64,000 nt of DNA. It comes from Ovis canadensis. Taxonomy: Eukaryota > Chordata > Mammalia > Artiodactyla > Bovidae. Position 1 is the stretch's first letter; the number at the start of each line of letters is the position of its first letter. Positions 52,916 through 62,930 of this stretch are shown here, one piece after another. The stretch lies in contig NC_091263.1 in the NCBI RefSeq assembly GCF_042477335.2, positions 65,900,501 through 65,964,500 of the forward strand. Direction: 5' to 3'. Made by a program: the position numbers and the translations under genes. The notes under the pieces were generated by a model. That model saw nothing but the letters and a program-made list of their open reading frames with translations, searched no databases and was not told the origin of the DNA.

Positions 52916-53154
52916 GCTGCTGTTTTAAAAGGCCTCTGTCATGACTGTTTGCGGGGGGTGTGGGTGTCAGGGGGGCAGGTTTTCCCTGGGAGGGCTGTGC
53001 TATCCCAAGTGGGTACAGAGTCCCTCTGTCCAGCCTGTCACTGTCCTGTAACCCTCAGTCCCCAACTTGTCCCTAGAAAGAAGACAGGGTAGGGGCTGAG
53101 GGTTTGCCTTCACTGCCCCCCAGGAGAGGATGAATCATGGGTGGGGGGCGGCCT

Positions 53155-53249
53155 CAAGCCAGATAAATGGGCCCTGAAGCGGGTGGAGGAGCAGACCAGT
53201 GCAAGGGAGCACTGCCTGGCACAGCTCACCCCAGAGGAGGCTGCTACTG
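53155..53249 (+). promoter_or_regulatory. UCN2: UCN2 proximal promoter and noncoding exon 1
   Basis: A TATA-like AGATAAATGG at 53161-53170 lies about 30 bases before a likely transcription start near 53190. Exon 1 would run from there to 53249 and end CTACTG|GTGAGC, a good donor. The human gene also has a noncoding first exon. It starts only about 260 bases after the COL7A1 poly(A) site. Confidence 0.65.
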
Positions 53250-53419
53250 GTGAGCCTGGGGTCGGGGGATGGATAGGACCGTTGGGATAGAGTGGATCTG
53301 GGGTTTGGGTCAGTGGAGGTCTCGAGTCTGAGACGCCCTGGGACTTCTGATTGCTTCCTTGCCTCAAGGGCCCGCATTCCTGCCTGCCTTTCTGTGCCCT
53401 GGATCTGCGACATGCTTTC

Positions 53420-53850
53420 TCGCGCAAACCTCAGGCTCCCCTTGGGTCCCTCTGTGTCTCTCTTTGCATCCTTATTTCCATCACACTGTCTCTTTTTCTC
53501 CCTCTGTTTTGCTCCATCCCCCTCTGATACATCTCCATCTCTTTCTCCCTCTCCCTGCCCTTTCTTGTTCTTATTCTTCCCCCCGCACCCCTCTCTCTCT
53601 CTCAAATACATCCATATCCAGATATACCTGTGGCTTTCTGTCTCTGGGTCACTCCATCTCTTTGTCCATCTCTGTCTCATTCTCTTTCTCACTCTTTCCG
53701 TCCCGCCGACCCCTTCTCTGCCTGGTTCCGTCTCAGTTTTCTGTGTTGCTCTGGCTCTCTCCTTGTCCCTTCACCTCTGCTTCTGTCCCTCTGACCCTGG
53801 CCTGGCCGCTCTCTCTCTGCTTTCCCCATCTGTCTCTATCCATCGGCCAC
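53420..53850 (+). repeat. Pyrimidine-rich tract in UCN2 intron 1
   Basis: Over 400 bases are almost entirely C and T, with words such as 'tctctttttctccctctg' and 'ctctccctgccctttcttg'. This is a decayed (TCTC)n-like tract. A similar tract lies in COL7A1 intron 114 at about 51140-51440. The UCN2 acceptor TTACAG at 53888-53893 follows. Confidence 0.75.
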
Positions 53851-53905
53851 AGCCAACCAGAGCCCCTGCCTTGAACCTGTTTTCTCCTTACAGCCTGACT
53901 ACACG

Positions 53906-54244
53906 ATGACCAGGTGGGCTCTGCTCACACTGATGGTCCTGACATTGGGCAGGACCCTGCTTGTCCCAGCAACCCCCACCCCAGGCTTCCAGCTCCTCCC
54001 TCAGAACTTTCCCCAGGCCACTGCCTGCCCCGTGACCTCGGAGAGCCCCTCAGCCAGCACCACGGCACCCTCCACTGCTTCGGGCCGCGCCAGCCCTGAC
54101 CCCCACCTTGGCGCCCGCATCGCCCTCTCGCTGGACGTCCCCCTTGGCCTCCTGCAGATCTTACTGGAGCAGGCCCGGGCCAGGGCTGTGAGGGAGCAGG
54201 CTGCTGCAAATGCCCGCATCCTGGCCCAGGTCGGCCGCCGCTGA
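53906..54244 (+). CDS. UCN2: Urocortin-2 precursor
   Basis: A 112-residue preprohormone of the CRF family, the same length as human, coded by one exon that begins at 53894 after acceptor TTACAG. Residues 1-22 or so (MTRWALLTLMVLTLGRTLLV) form a signal peptide. The propeptide is Pro/Ser/Thr-rich. The hormone lies at the C-terminus: ALSLDVPLGLLQ followed by ILLEQARARAVREQ and ANARILAQV, then GRR and stop. The glycine serves as amide donor and the RR pair as a processing site. The mature peptide activates the CRF2 receptor in heart, muscle and brain. Human ends GHC in place of GRR, as I recall. Start and frame are unambiguous. Confidence 0.97.
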   Translation: MTRWALLTLMVLTLGRTLLVPATPTPGFQLLPQNFPQATACPVTSESPSASTTAPSTASGRASPDPHLGARIALSLDVPLGLLQILLEQARARAVREQAAANARILAQVGRR

Positions 54245-55060
54245 GCCTGAGGGAGGCGGTCACAGGGATGGAGCCACCCTGCATGGGGGAGATCGGCAGG
54301 GCCGTGGCGCATCTGGATCCCGCCACATGAAGTCAGTCATATCAAAGTGCCTCACAGAGTCACAGTGTGGGCGGACAGCACGCACGTTGCCACGCCAGGT
54401 TGCCAATGGACTCTAGCCACTCCTAGTAGGAGCCCCCCGGGACTTACGGTATATGTCTGGAGAGCTTGGACACTACTGTGGATGATCCCTGCCACATGGA
54501 GTCTGGTCATGTCTGGGTCCCACAGTCAAGAGCCTCCGGACACCATCATACAGGGGCTCCATAATGCCACTTACAGGAACCTCAACACAGGACACCATGG
54601 CTGCATTGGAGAGAACCGCCCATCTAAGGCCAGACCTAGAGGTCTGCCCTGCCCCTACGTGTCACCAGACAGGTGCTGGCGGAGGTTCCCAGGCAGCACC
54701 CACTCCAAACGGATGGGGGCATCTCCAGGAATAGACGGATGCTCATACGTGGGAAGTCTGTGGCTGTGGCAGCCTTGCCTTGTGTGTGTGTGTTGGGGGG
54801 GGTGTGGTTTATACGCATGGGTGGCCGAGTCTCCGTGTATCTGACAGCTGTTTGTGTGTGTGAACAAGGTGTGGGCCTGTGAGGGGGCTGTGGAGAATTG
54901 GAGCCTGTCCCCCAAATCTGCATGAAGCATGCTCAGCACACACCCAGGTGCTGTCTTACCCACACCTCTGCGTACCCAGGCTCTGCCCTTGCACACACAT
55001 GGCTCAGGGGAGAAGGGAGCGCAGGCTGAGGGGGCTCTGGCCCCTCCTTCATTGAACAGT
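54245..55060. other. UCN2 3' flank, likely 3' UTR in part
   Basis: No AATAAA is seen in the first 900 bases after the UCN2 stop. 'gccacatgaagtcagtcat' at about 54323 and 'gccacatggagtctggtcat' at about 54491 look like an old imperfect duplication. GT-rich text lies at 54780-54870. No other gene was seen. Confidence 0.45.
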
Positions 55061-55064
55061 CCTG

Positions 55065-55215
55065 AGCCTCAGTTTTCCAAGCCTCGGTTTTCTCTTTTCT
55101 CCTCCGTAAAGCCGAGTGATGCCACCACGCTTCTTGTGAGCATTGAGTGATGTAATAACGTACATGAAGGTTCCCGCCTGCAAAAAAAAAACCCTCAATA
55201 AACATAGTGACTGGA
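55065..55215 (+). repeat. MIR SINE with AATAAA, candidate UCN2 poly(A) signal
   Basis: 'cctgagcctcagttttccaa', 'gcattgagtgatgtaataac' and the end 'accctcaataaacatagtga' follow the MIR consensus in sense orientation. AATAAA at 55197-55202 is part of the MIR end and comes after an A9 run. It is the first standard hexamer after UCN2, so the UCN2 mRNA might end here, but this is an inference. Confidence 0.65.
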
Positions 55216-55539
55216 GAATGAGCTAGACAAGAATCACACAGTCATGTGCCCCCAGGCAGTGACACACAGGAGGGCGGAGTCAGAGCCGCTCCTCTAACCC
55301 CCTTCCCCCGCCCGGATTTCACTGACCTGTCCTCTGTGTGGAAGGCTGCAGGTTTGACCTAATCTCCCAACCCAATCTCCATGGCGGGTTTGGAGATGAG
55401 ACCAAGCCTTCTGGAGTATGTGGCCAGGCTTGCCAGCAGACGGGGCAGGAACTGTGGGTAGTGTAGACGACTCGGGCTGGAGACGAGGGCAGACACTGGG
55501 TCCTAGCTGGAGAGAAAGTTAGCACTGTCGGAAGTGTGG

Positions 55540-55810
55540 CCGCTGGGGTTTGGGGGCTGGGGGCGGGGTTGGGGGGCCACTGACCAAGATCTCATAGTTG
55601 TCAGCAGCCCTGGGGGGCGGGCCCAAGGCGGGGCGGAGAGGCGGAGCCATGGGGGGGCGGTGCTCTCCGGAGCCTGGAGGGCGGGGCCACCCCAATCCCG
55701 GCCGCAGGGGGCGGCGGCCCGGGCCAGTTCGGGAGCAGGATGAACAGAGGTATGGAAGGAGGCAGCTCCCCGACGGAACCCGGGTCAGGGAGCAGCAGAC
55801 GGGGTAGGCG
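55540..55810. promoter_or_regulatory. Orphan CpG island with CTCF-like site
   Basis: GC boxes (GGGGCGGGG, GGGGCGGAG and others) and frequent CpGs mark a small island 1.4 kb after UCN2 and 3.7 kb before PFKFB4 exon 1. CCGCAGGGGGCGGCGG at about 55702-55717 is close to the CTCF core motif. An ATG at 55740 opens a short frame with a GT downstream, but I cannot tie it to a known protein. It could be an insulator, a distal UCN2 or PFKFB4 promoter, or an unannotated RNA start. Confidence 0.55.
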
Positions 55811-56005
55811 CAGGGCAGGGTGGAGAGGGTGGGCGGACTGGGAAAAGACATGGGCGAAGTGGAGGTGGTGTTAGACGGGGGTGTGAGAGCTTTGGGGGTC
55901 TCTCTGGGATTAGGGGTGCTCTGAGGGGGCATCGGTCTGTCAGTGGCAGGGAGGGGGTGGGCACTGGCGCCTCACCGGGGAGAGGGAGCTGGGCCAAGGG
56001 GGGAA

Positions 56006-56015
56006 CTATAAATAG
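56006..56015 (+). promoter_or_regulatory. CTATAAATAG motif (TATA box or MEF2 site)
   Basis: CTATAAATAG matches both the MEF2 consensus (YTAWWWWTAR) and a strong TATA box. It stands about 300 bases after the orphan CpG island in an otherwise GC-rich stretch. Function is inferred from the motif alone. Confidence 0.45.
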
Positions 56016-56204
56016 CTGCTTCCTCCAGCCCAGGGGGAGGGACAACCCGCTGGAGCTGCCCCAGGGCCTCCAGCTCTGCCCTTTGCTGGCCTCCAAGGGG
56101 TCATACTTGTCCAGGTCCCCCCTCAGGGGTCATACCAGCTTGGGAAAGTTCAGAGGCTCATTTGGGAAGCTCTTCATACGATGTGATTTTAGCCCTTAAA
56201 CCAC

Positions 56205-56385
56205 CATTTCTAGGGCAACTACTATGTGCCTTGTGTGGGTCCTGAGCTGCTCTAAGCGCCTACTGTGTGCTCTGTCCCAATCGCGAACCTCTCTGAGCAC
56301 CTCGGACTGTGTGCCCCGGCTGGTCCTGAGGCACTCTGAGCACCTACCATGTGCCCTGTGCCAGGCGGGAATCAGCAAGTGCAGA
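56205..56385 (+). repeat. MIR/L2-like remnant with internal repetition
   Basis: 'ctactatgtgccttgtgtgg', 'gcctactgtgtgctctgtcc' and 'gcacctaccatgtgccctgt' are three related copies of the phrase 'gcctactatgtgccaggcac' found in old MIR/L2 repeats. They are spaced about 45 and 80 bases apart. The repetition may be three fragments or a local expansion. Confidence 0.45.
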
Positions 56386-56877
56386 CCAGGGCTGCTTGGT
56401 CACATGGCTCTCCACTCGCGAGTTGGAACCTCACACCCTGTGTGAGCTTGGCTCCCAGGGAGACACGAGATGATCCTTGGCTAGAAATGGCCAGAGCCAT
56501 TGGGACTCCTGGGAACTCCCCAACCTCCCAGTGGCCGCAGAGGAGGAGAGGAGGGAGGCAGAGGAGAACAGCAGGCCTCACTGCCACCGGCCTGGGCACG
56601 GGGCTCGGTAGTGTGTGTGCACGCATGACTATGTGCGCACCATACATTTGCGGACTGGTGTGTGGGTCTGTGTGGGATGCACTGAGGTCCCTGGGCCTTT
56701 CTGCTGCAAAGGGTGGCATGGTGGTTGGGCCAGGACTGCCCAGCGGATATGGGGACTGGGAAGAGTTTGAGGACTTCCCGCAGCTTGGAGGGTGGGACAC
56801 TGGGAGGAGGTCCAGTGGTCAGTGCACAGGGCACCACAGGAGCCCTCCGGCACAAGCCAGGCAGGGTCACGGGTGGA

Positions 56878-56903
56878 ACGGGGGCGGGGGGGGGGGGGGG
56901 CGG
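56878..56903 (+). repeat. Poly-G tract
   Basis: A run of guanines broken only once by a C (GGGGGCG followed by about 15 G) in the UCN2-PFKFB4 gap. It could fold into a G-quadruplex and is likely hard to sequence accurately, so its length should be treated with care. Confidence 0.85.
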
Positions 56904-56909
56904 AGGCTG

Positions 56910-58480
56910 AGCAGGCTGTGTTCATACACAACATCCCAGCACACCTCCCACCCCTGGGCCAGGAGAGCTGGCTCACTCTTGAATGGCTCCAAGGAGGGCA
57001 AGCCACAGGGGCCAGTTATTCTATTGGACACCTGCTGATGCTGAAGGGGCGGAAAGCCAGGAGAGCATTTCAGCGCAGGGAACGTGCAAGAGCGCAGGCA
57101 TGGAGGTGGGGTGTGTGGGTGTAGTGCGGTTCGCGAGGGCTGGCAGTTGAGCTGAGTCCATCCTGCACGGCGGGCAGGCAACTCTGTGACTCTGGGCCCT
57201 TCTCCCGTCCTCAGCTTCCTGTCTGAGAGGTGGAGCCACAGCAGGGGAGATGGGGAATATCCTCAGAGCAGATGCTGACCCTGGCCGTGGGGAGGGGCTC
57301 CAGGCTCCTTCTGCTGTTGACATGTGGCCTCGCCCTGGGTATGGGGACTTGGGAGGGAGTGTCTGAGTCAAACCAGAGTCGGACTGTTTGGGGAAGAGTG
57401 GGAGGTACAGAGTCACTGCTTCCCTGGCAAGCTGAACTCAGACTTCTGGACATGGAGTTGGCTTCCCAGACCTGGTTCTGGCCTCCTGCCCGACTCTGGC
57501 TGTCCCCGATCTCCAGGCTTTGACTAACACTCCCAAGAGGGCTAGGGAGGAGAATGGCAGGTCTGAGAAGGTACGGGATGTCTGTGGACGTTAGAGGAGG
57601 TAGACTCTGCAATGAGTGCTGGGGGCTGGATAGGGTGTGGGTGTGTGGTGACAAGGTCTCTGAGGCTAGCATGGCCCCAGAATGGCCTTGGTAGTGGCCA
57701 GGAGACAAACAGGAGGGCTGTGTCAGGAACAGCATGAGTGGCTTTGGAGAAGGAGGAAGTGGGTGGGAGGTCACCAGGGGCATGCCACTCATCGGGACCT
57801 GCCCGTGGGTGTGCCGGCTGCTGGGCATGAGGTGGGGAGGGAGGTGGCCGGTGGACACTGAAGAGGGAGGCTGAAAAAGAGTGGAAGTGGTTGAGTAGGT
57901 CTGAGGCAGGGACTTCCCTGGGGAGGCAGCTTGAGCTGCTTCCAGGGAAGGTCTGTGTGGGCTTCTAGCACGTGGACCTCCTTAACCTTCCCTTCCTGGG
58001 ACATGAGTGAGACATCTGCATCAGTCATCTAAAAGGTCCTTGCCAGGCTTTGAAGGGCTGGGCTGGGACTTGGAGGACTGACTCAAGGCAGGAGTGTGGC
58101 AAGTTGGGCAGAGGAAGCCACGCTGCCCCTGTGGCGCACTGGGTGGAGCCTTTGCTGCATGCCCCAGCCCCTGAGTCCCAGCCGGGCACAGGTTCGGTAG
58201 AGAGGCCTTGGGGATGCAGTGGTCCTGCCAGGGGATGTGGTGGAGGACATCGCTAGAGGGCAGTGTGACCCAGACTGGAGCTGTGTCAGCTAAGGCCTTG
58301 GCAGAAAGTGTACAAAGCTTAAGAGGCTGGGCTGAGGAGACAGGAGTTAGGACTGGAGAGAAGGAGCCAGGTGTGTTCCTGAACCACGGGTCTCTCCCCT
58401 GCCTCTTGCCTCCACTGCATATTTAGAGAGAGGAGGGAGATAAATAACATAATAAATGACAGCATTACTGGGCTTCAGAA
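56910..58480. other. UCN2-PFKFB4 intergenic region, no gene seen
   Basis: About 1.5 kb of GC-rich sequence without clear SINEs, exons or RNA genes. Some purine-rich stretches (57540-57900) look like very old unnamed repeats. Short open frames occur but have no recognisable protein signature. Confidence 0.45.
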
Positions 58481-58494
58481 CGGATTTCTCAGAC

Positions 58495-58625
58495 ATGGAC
58501 ACATTTAATCCATACCAGAATCTTGTCCTCGATGACAGTACATATTCTGTTTTCCTGATGAAGAGGCAGAGGCTCATTAAAGAACAAGTGTGTAAACTTA
58601 ATGATGTAAAATTTAGTTGGTAAAA
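58495..58625 (-). repeat. MIR SINE fragment, antisense
   Basis: 'acacatttaatccataccag', 'tattctgttttcctgatgaa' and 'gaggcagaggctcattaaag' follow the MIR core read backwards ('ttaatcctcacaacaa', 'attttacagatgaggaaa', 'ctgaggcacagagagg'). It is diverged. Confidence 0.6.
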
Positions 58626-59019
58626 ATGAAGTCCTGGAAGGAAAAGGAAGATACTGTCAGAGTTGGATGAGTCCCCTGGGAGCTTGGTCCTACTCACCTG
58701 CTCCAGGTGGGCTGGGGTTTAACCCGAGCTCCCCAGCAGCTAGGGCAAAGAGGGAAACGGTCAGTTTTGAGATTTGTTCTGTGTCCCTGTCCATGAGATA
58801 AATGGGCTTTTTCAGCGTGGTTGAGCAGGTTGTTCCTGTGTGCAGTGGAGAGTCCCGGGACTCGGAGGGTCGGGATGCAAGGCCAGCGGGAGAGTTGACA
58901 ACCGTGCCAGTGGGCCGGTGACCAGTCACGCAGGTGCCTCCAGGTTGTTCCTGACCAAGTTCTGGGGGTCACGCAGACCTGCCCCAACCCATGCAAACCC
59001 CTTCTTCTGAGGGTCCTGA

Positions 59020-59442
59020 GGTCGCGCAGAACGGGAACCGCGTGTCCTGGGGGCACGCTGGGGAGCCCAGGGCCAGGCTGTGGGTGAGGCGTATGCAGAT
59101 CAGCGTCGGGTGTGCGGGGCTCGGGCATCCAGGGCGGGGCCTGTACCATCCGAGCCCGGAACCTGTGGGGAGCTGGGCATGCGCGTCCTCCATCCTGGCA
59201 CGTAGGGCGGGCCCGCTTGGTCCCAAACGGGCTCTCGGGCGAGCTGGGCATGCGTGGTCGGACGCCAGGCCCTCCTCGGTTGGGGTGGAGCCTACTCGAC
59301 CTGGGGCGGAGCCTGCGGGGAATGGGACCAGCGTCTACGCGGCTCTGGGAGGGGCGGGGCTGAGGGGCGGGGCCTCGAGTGGCCCGAGGTGGCCAGGCTG
59401 CTGGGTTGGCAGCAGCGCAGTCGGACTCATCCAAGCCCCAGG
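59020..59442 (+). promoter_or_regulatory. PFKFB4: PFKFB4 promoter, CpG island
   Basis: A dense CpG island spans about 59020-59560. It holds repeated GGGGCGGGG GC boxes (59345-59370) and several RCGTG cores of the hypoxia response element, such as GCGTG at 59040-59044 and 59252-59256. PFKFB4 is a known HIF-1 target, so functional HREs are expected, but which core is used cannot be told. There is no TATA box. Confidence 0.7.
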
Positions 59443-59539
59443 ATGGCGTCCCCGCGGGAACTGACCCAGAACCCCCTGAAGAAGATCTGGATGCCGTACA
59501 GCAATGGACGGCCCGCTCTGCACGCCTGCCAGCGCGGTG
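59443..59539 (+). CDS. PFKFB4: 6-phosphofructo-2-kinase/fructose-2,6-bisphosphatase 4, first coding exon (partial)
   Basis: Exon 1 encodes [16 protein letters not shown], then [16 protein letters not shown], and matches the human PFKFB4 N-terminus as I recall it. A likely donor is GTG|GTGAGG at 59540, leaving the codon for the next valine split in phase 1. The bifunctional enzyme makes and degrades fructose-2,6-bisphosphate, the activator of phosphofructokinase-1, and so tunes glycolysis. Kinase and phosphatase domains lie beyond the window. The rest of the window is intron 1. This isoform is known from testis and is hypoxia-inducible. Confidence 0.95.
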
Positions 59540-60855
59540 GTGAGGCGGGGTCCGCGGGGAAGCGGGGAAGGCAGTGCACGGGGATGGGTATTGATCTCAT
59601 ATGCACAGATGCGAACCGGAGACAGGTGAGGCTGGTGGCCGGGAAGCAGGAACAGGTGTGAGGCCTCGGACAGGTGTAGCAGAGCAGGAGGCGGGTACAG
59701 GTGTGTGGCGTCTCGGCTCAGCGGGACTGCGTCTGGCCGCCATCACCTAGGGAAGGGCTCTGGACCCTTGGCACACCACTCTGTCCCCACCGTCTCAGGC
59801 CGGGGAGGGAAGGACTTGGAGCCTCGGTCTTGCTCTCTGCGCTGGCCAGAGAGCGTGGGCCAAATGGTCAGACTGGGATCTGCCGCTGTGTTGGCCCTCG
59901 GAGAATCGCTCGGTCTCTCTGAGCCTAGAACTTTCAAAGACGCCAGGGTGGGAGGAAAGCCCATCTCTGGGCCTAAAAACGAGTTTTTGGAGCAATTTCA
60001 GGAAAGTGCAGATGTGTTCAGGAGAGAGACAGTGAGACCACTTTGTTATATGGGCCTGTCTTTGTGTCTGTGGGTGTGCAAGCGTCCAGGTGGGATTGTG
60101 GGTGAGTGGTAAAACTGGAGGGTGGAAACATCTAGAAGATATGCTGGAAAATCATAGAATTGTTAAGGGGCTCACGTTCCCTCCCTAGGGTCCTAGGTGT
60201 TTATTCCATTTCATTGATTGCCTGCTTGTCCTTAAATGAGTCTGCAACTTCTTTCTTTATTACCAGGAAAAACAAAGATTTATTTTAGGAGTTGCTCAAA
60301 CATTGTAATGAATTTGCAACTTGGCAGGGTCCTCAGAGAACATCTAGTCCAGGTCCTGATACCTATTGGGAAATGGAGGCTGGGAGATGGTGTTACATGC
60401 TGGGCTATCCTTACCTCCTGACCTCTGCTTTGGAAAGACAGAAGAGAGAGTGCTTGGTGCTTGTTTTGCTTTCAGGCTGGCCTGGGGGCCTTGGCCTTGG
60501 CCAGGATGTGACACCACCTGGAGGAGGAGTATATATATCTCTTAGTACATTATTGGTCCTGGTAGGGGTGGCCATGGCTGGGGCTTTGATCAGACATTCT
60601 GGGGGGTCCTGGCTCTGATTTTGATGTCGGTCCTGATGGGGTGCTGAAACTGTGATCCTGCCTTTTGCTCTGGGGCCGTGGCTTTCCAGTCAACATTCAG
60701 TCCTAAGGGACCATGGCTTCACCCTAGCCAACCCTCCTTCCAGACTTTTCTGGTGGTGTGGAGGGCCAAGGCCCCTTTCTCTTGTGCTTCGAGTCAGTCT
60801 GTGTTGCCCTGAGTTGGTGGGTGCCCTCTGCTGTTTCATAAAGGGAAAGGAGTGA
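59540..60855 (+). other. PFKFB4: Start of PFKFB4 intron 1
   Basis: CpG density falls after about 59700. The phrase 'cctcagagaacatctagtcc' at 60331-60350 resembles a fragment of an old MIR-like repeat ('ctcagaggtcatctagtcca'). TATATATAT at 60531-60539 is a short AT run. No further exon was seen. Confidence 0.5.
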
Positions 60856-60859
60856 GAAG

Positions 60860-61040
60860 GTGGACTTTGGAGGCAAGAGCACTCAGACTGTGTCGTGGCT
60901 CAGCTGGGTGACCTTGGGCACAGAGCTGACCCTGCAGGGCTCAGCTTCCTTATCTCTGGGACTGAGACAGTCAACAGCCTTGCCCTGTGAGCCTCTTGAT
61001 AAGTGCTTGATAAGTGATAGCAGTTACTTTAGTATCTTGT
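60860..61040 (+). repeat. MIR SINE in PFKFB4 intron 1
   Basis: 'ggaggcaagagcactcagac', 'cagctgggtgaccttgggca' and 'gagcctcttgataagtgctt' follow the MIR consensus in sense orientation, including the conserved 'gtgaccttgggca' core. It is diverged. Confidence 0.75.
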
Positions 61041-61910
61041 CACCACCCTTCTTTCTTTGCTTCTCCATTCCTCACCCTCAGGGAATGAAGCATCAGTGAA
61101 CAGCTCCGTGCCAACCGCCTTTCAGGTGGCAAAGGAGCTGAGGCCCCGTGGGAGGGAACTTGCCAGGTCTCATGGCCCCTGGGGCAGGCCTGTATTTCTC
61201 CAGCTCTGGGTGTGCAACTAAAATGTGGCTCTGGCCTGAGCACAGGGGCTCGCGACCTGGCACTGCCTCAGGGTGTTGCAGTGTGTGGGACTGTGAGCTG
61301 ACTTGGCACAGGAGGCCTTCCTGGAGGAGGCGGTGGCACCCAAGAGGCCAAAGATGAGACCTGCAGATGGTTATGGGGGTTTGGGCCCCAGGCTAGGGTC
61401 CCAGGGTTCATAGCAAGGAGGGAGTAAGCGGTGAATGAGCATGGAGACGGCATCTTAGGTTTCATGCAGCATTTTACCCTCTGCTTGGTGGGCTCCTAAC
61501 TAGGTTGGAGGACCACAAGGACAGGTGGGAACCTGAGGTTGGGGTCGGTGGAAGCTGACTCCATCACAGGGCTTTGTAGAGAAGAGGATGTGCTGTGCAG
61601 TGGGTTGTCCCTGGGGTCTAGTCCAGCTCCTCAGGGCACCGGAGGCTGGTTGGCAGGGGGATGTCCCTGCCTCTGCCCACTCTCCGCTAGCAATTCTGCC
61701 TCCTTTTCATAAATCCAAAGCTACACGGAAGGCCTAAAAGCTGTTACCTTTCTGCTCACTGACCTGGAGGAGCTCTGGGGGCAGATGGGGTAGGAGATGG
61801 AGACGGGCTTCGGGGAACACGACAAAAAGGGCAGTATTTGATAGCTTTTCTTAGCCAAAAGTGTGCAAGACTTCCTGGGTAAGGGCACAACTGATGTGTG
61901 CCCGGACAGA

Positions 61911-62134
61911 AGGCCAGATGACTTTCGGTTCCCTCCGAACAGGACCTTGATGCCAGTTTCCTTGGTTTTAAAGAACTCTCCCCTCCCTAGCCCGGCTCAA
62001 GGCAGTGGAAGCAGATACAGGTCAGGACTCAGTTCTAGAACCCCCTCCAGGGACTTGAGGCTGCCCCCTGCAGACACCACCAGGGGGTAGTCACTGTTGA
62101 GCACCACGCTTGTCTCAGCTTCCTGGCTCCTTGG
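61911..62134 (+). repeat. Local duplication, copy 1
   Basis: About 224 bases starting 'aggccagatgactttcggtt' and ending 'gcttcctggctccttgg'. They recur at 62702-62930 with small differences, direct orientation, about 570 bases apart. The phrases 'ggccagatgactttcggt', 'accccctccagggacttgag' and 'agcaccacgcttgtctcag' are shared. I do not recognise it as a known repeat family. Confidence 0.88.
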
Positions 62135-62701
62135 GCTGGCTGGTGGCCTTAAGTACGTTTACAGATAATTTATAGGAACTTGCGAGAAAAGCTGACTTGC
62201 ATATTTTCGGATTTCCTTCCGCACATGCCCTGCTCAACGTCGAGGTCCTGAGGTCCTGAGGGCCTGGAGCTGAGCTCCAGCAGCAAGCACCTGCTATCCT
62301 GGGCCGCCTGCCCTCGGTTCAAGTGTGTCCCCTCCGTGGAGGCCTCAGTTTGCACTTTCTCCACTGCTCTGATGTCCCTGGCGCTCTGCTGTTGCAAGCA
62401 GAGCTCTTGTGAACACACTTGTACTCTGCTTTTTCTTTTTGAGTGTTTACTTGGGATCTTATCTTGAGGAACAGAGGTGATGGGTAGCTTATGGTTCTGC
62501 TGTTGTGCCCAGCCCTAACCTGCTGTCCTGCCTGCCCACCATGGCTGTGTAGGTGGCCAGGGGACATGGGGAGGAATGCTGTCGCCAAATTATGTGAGGA
62601 GGCCAGGGACGTCCCTGGGGAGATGGAAGCTGTGAAGAGGGAATGCGGAACCCCAGCCCTGAGGTCATGGGAGAGCCCCTTACGGAGCCATGGGAAGGGG
62701 T

Positions 62702-62930
62702 AGGCCAGATGACTTTCGGTCCCCTCCGAATGGGGCCGTAATGCCAGTTTGCTTTGTTTTATTTAAAGAACTCTCCCTTCCCCAGCCCAGCCCAAGGCAG
62801 TGGGAGCAGGTACCGGTCAGCACTCAGTTCTGGAACCCCCTCCAGGGACTTGAGGCTGCCCCCATGGAGACACCACCAAATGGTAGTCACTGGCCAGCAC
62901 CACGCTTGTCTCAGCCTCCTGGCTCCTTGG
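62702..62930 (+). repeat. Local duplication, copy 2
   Basis: Second copy of the unit at 61911-62134. By eye the two differ by scattered substitutions and a few short indels, such as an extra TATT in 'gttttatttaaagaact'. The moderate divergence suggests an event older than recent population history. Neither copy is coding. Confidence 0.88.

Noticed and set aside
55740-55880. Small open frame starting MNRGMEGGSSPTEPGSG in the orphan CpG island as a new first exon
   Set aside because: There is an ATG and a possible GT donor, but I can link it to no known protein or transcript. It is kept only as part of the CpG-island note.
58694-59434. A 246-codon open frame on the minus strand over the PFKFB4 promoter
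   Set aside because: It lies in a CpG island where stops are rare by composition. The translation is Pro/Arg-rich and matches nothing that I know.
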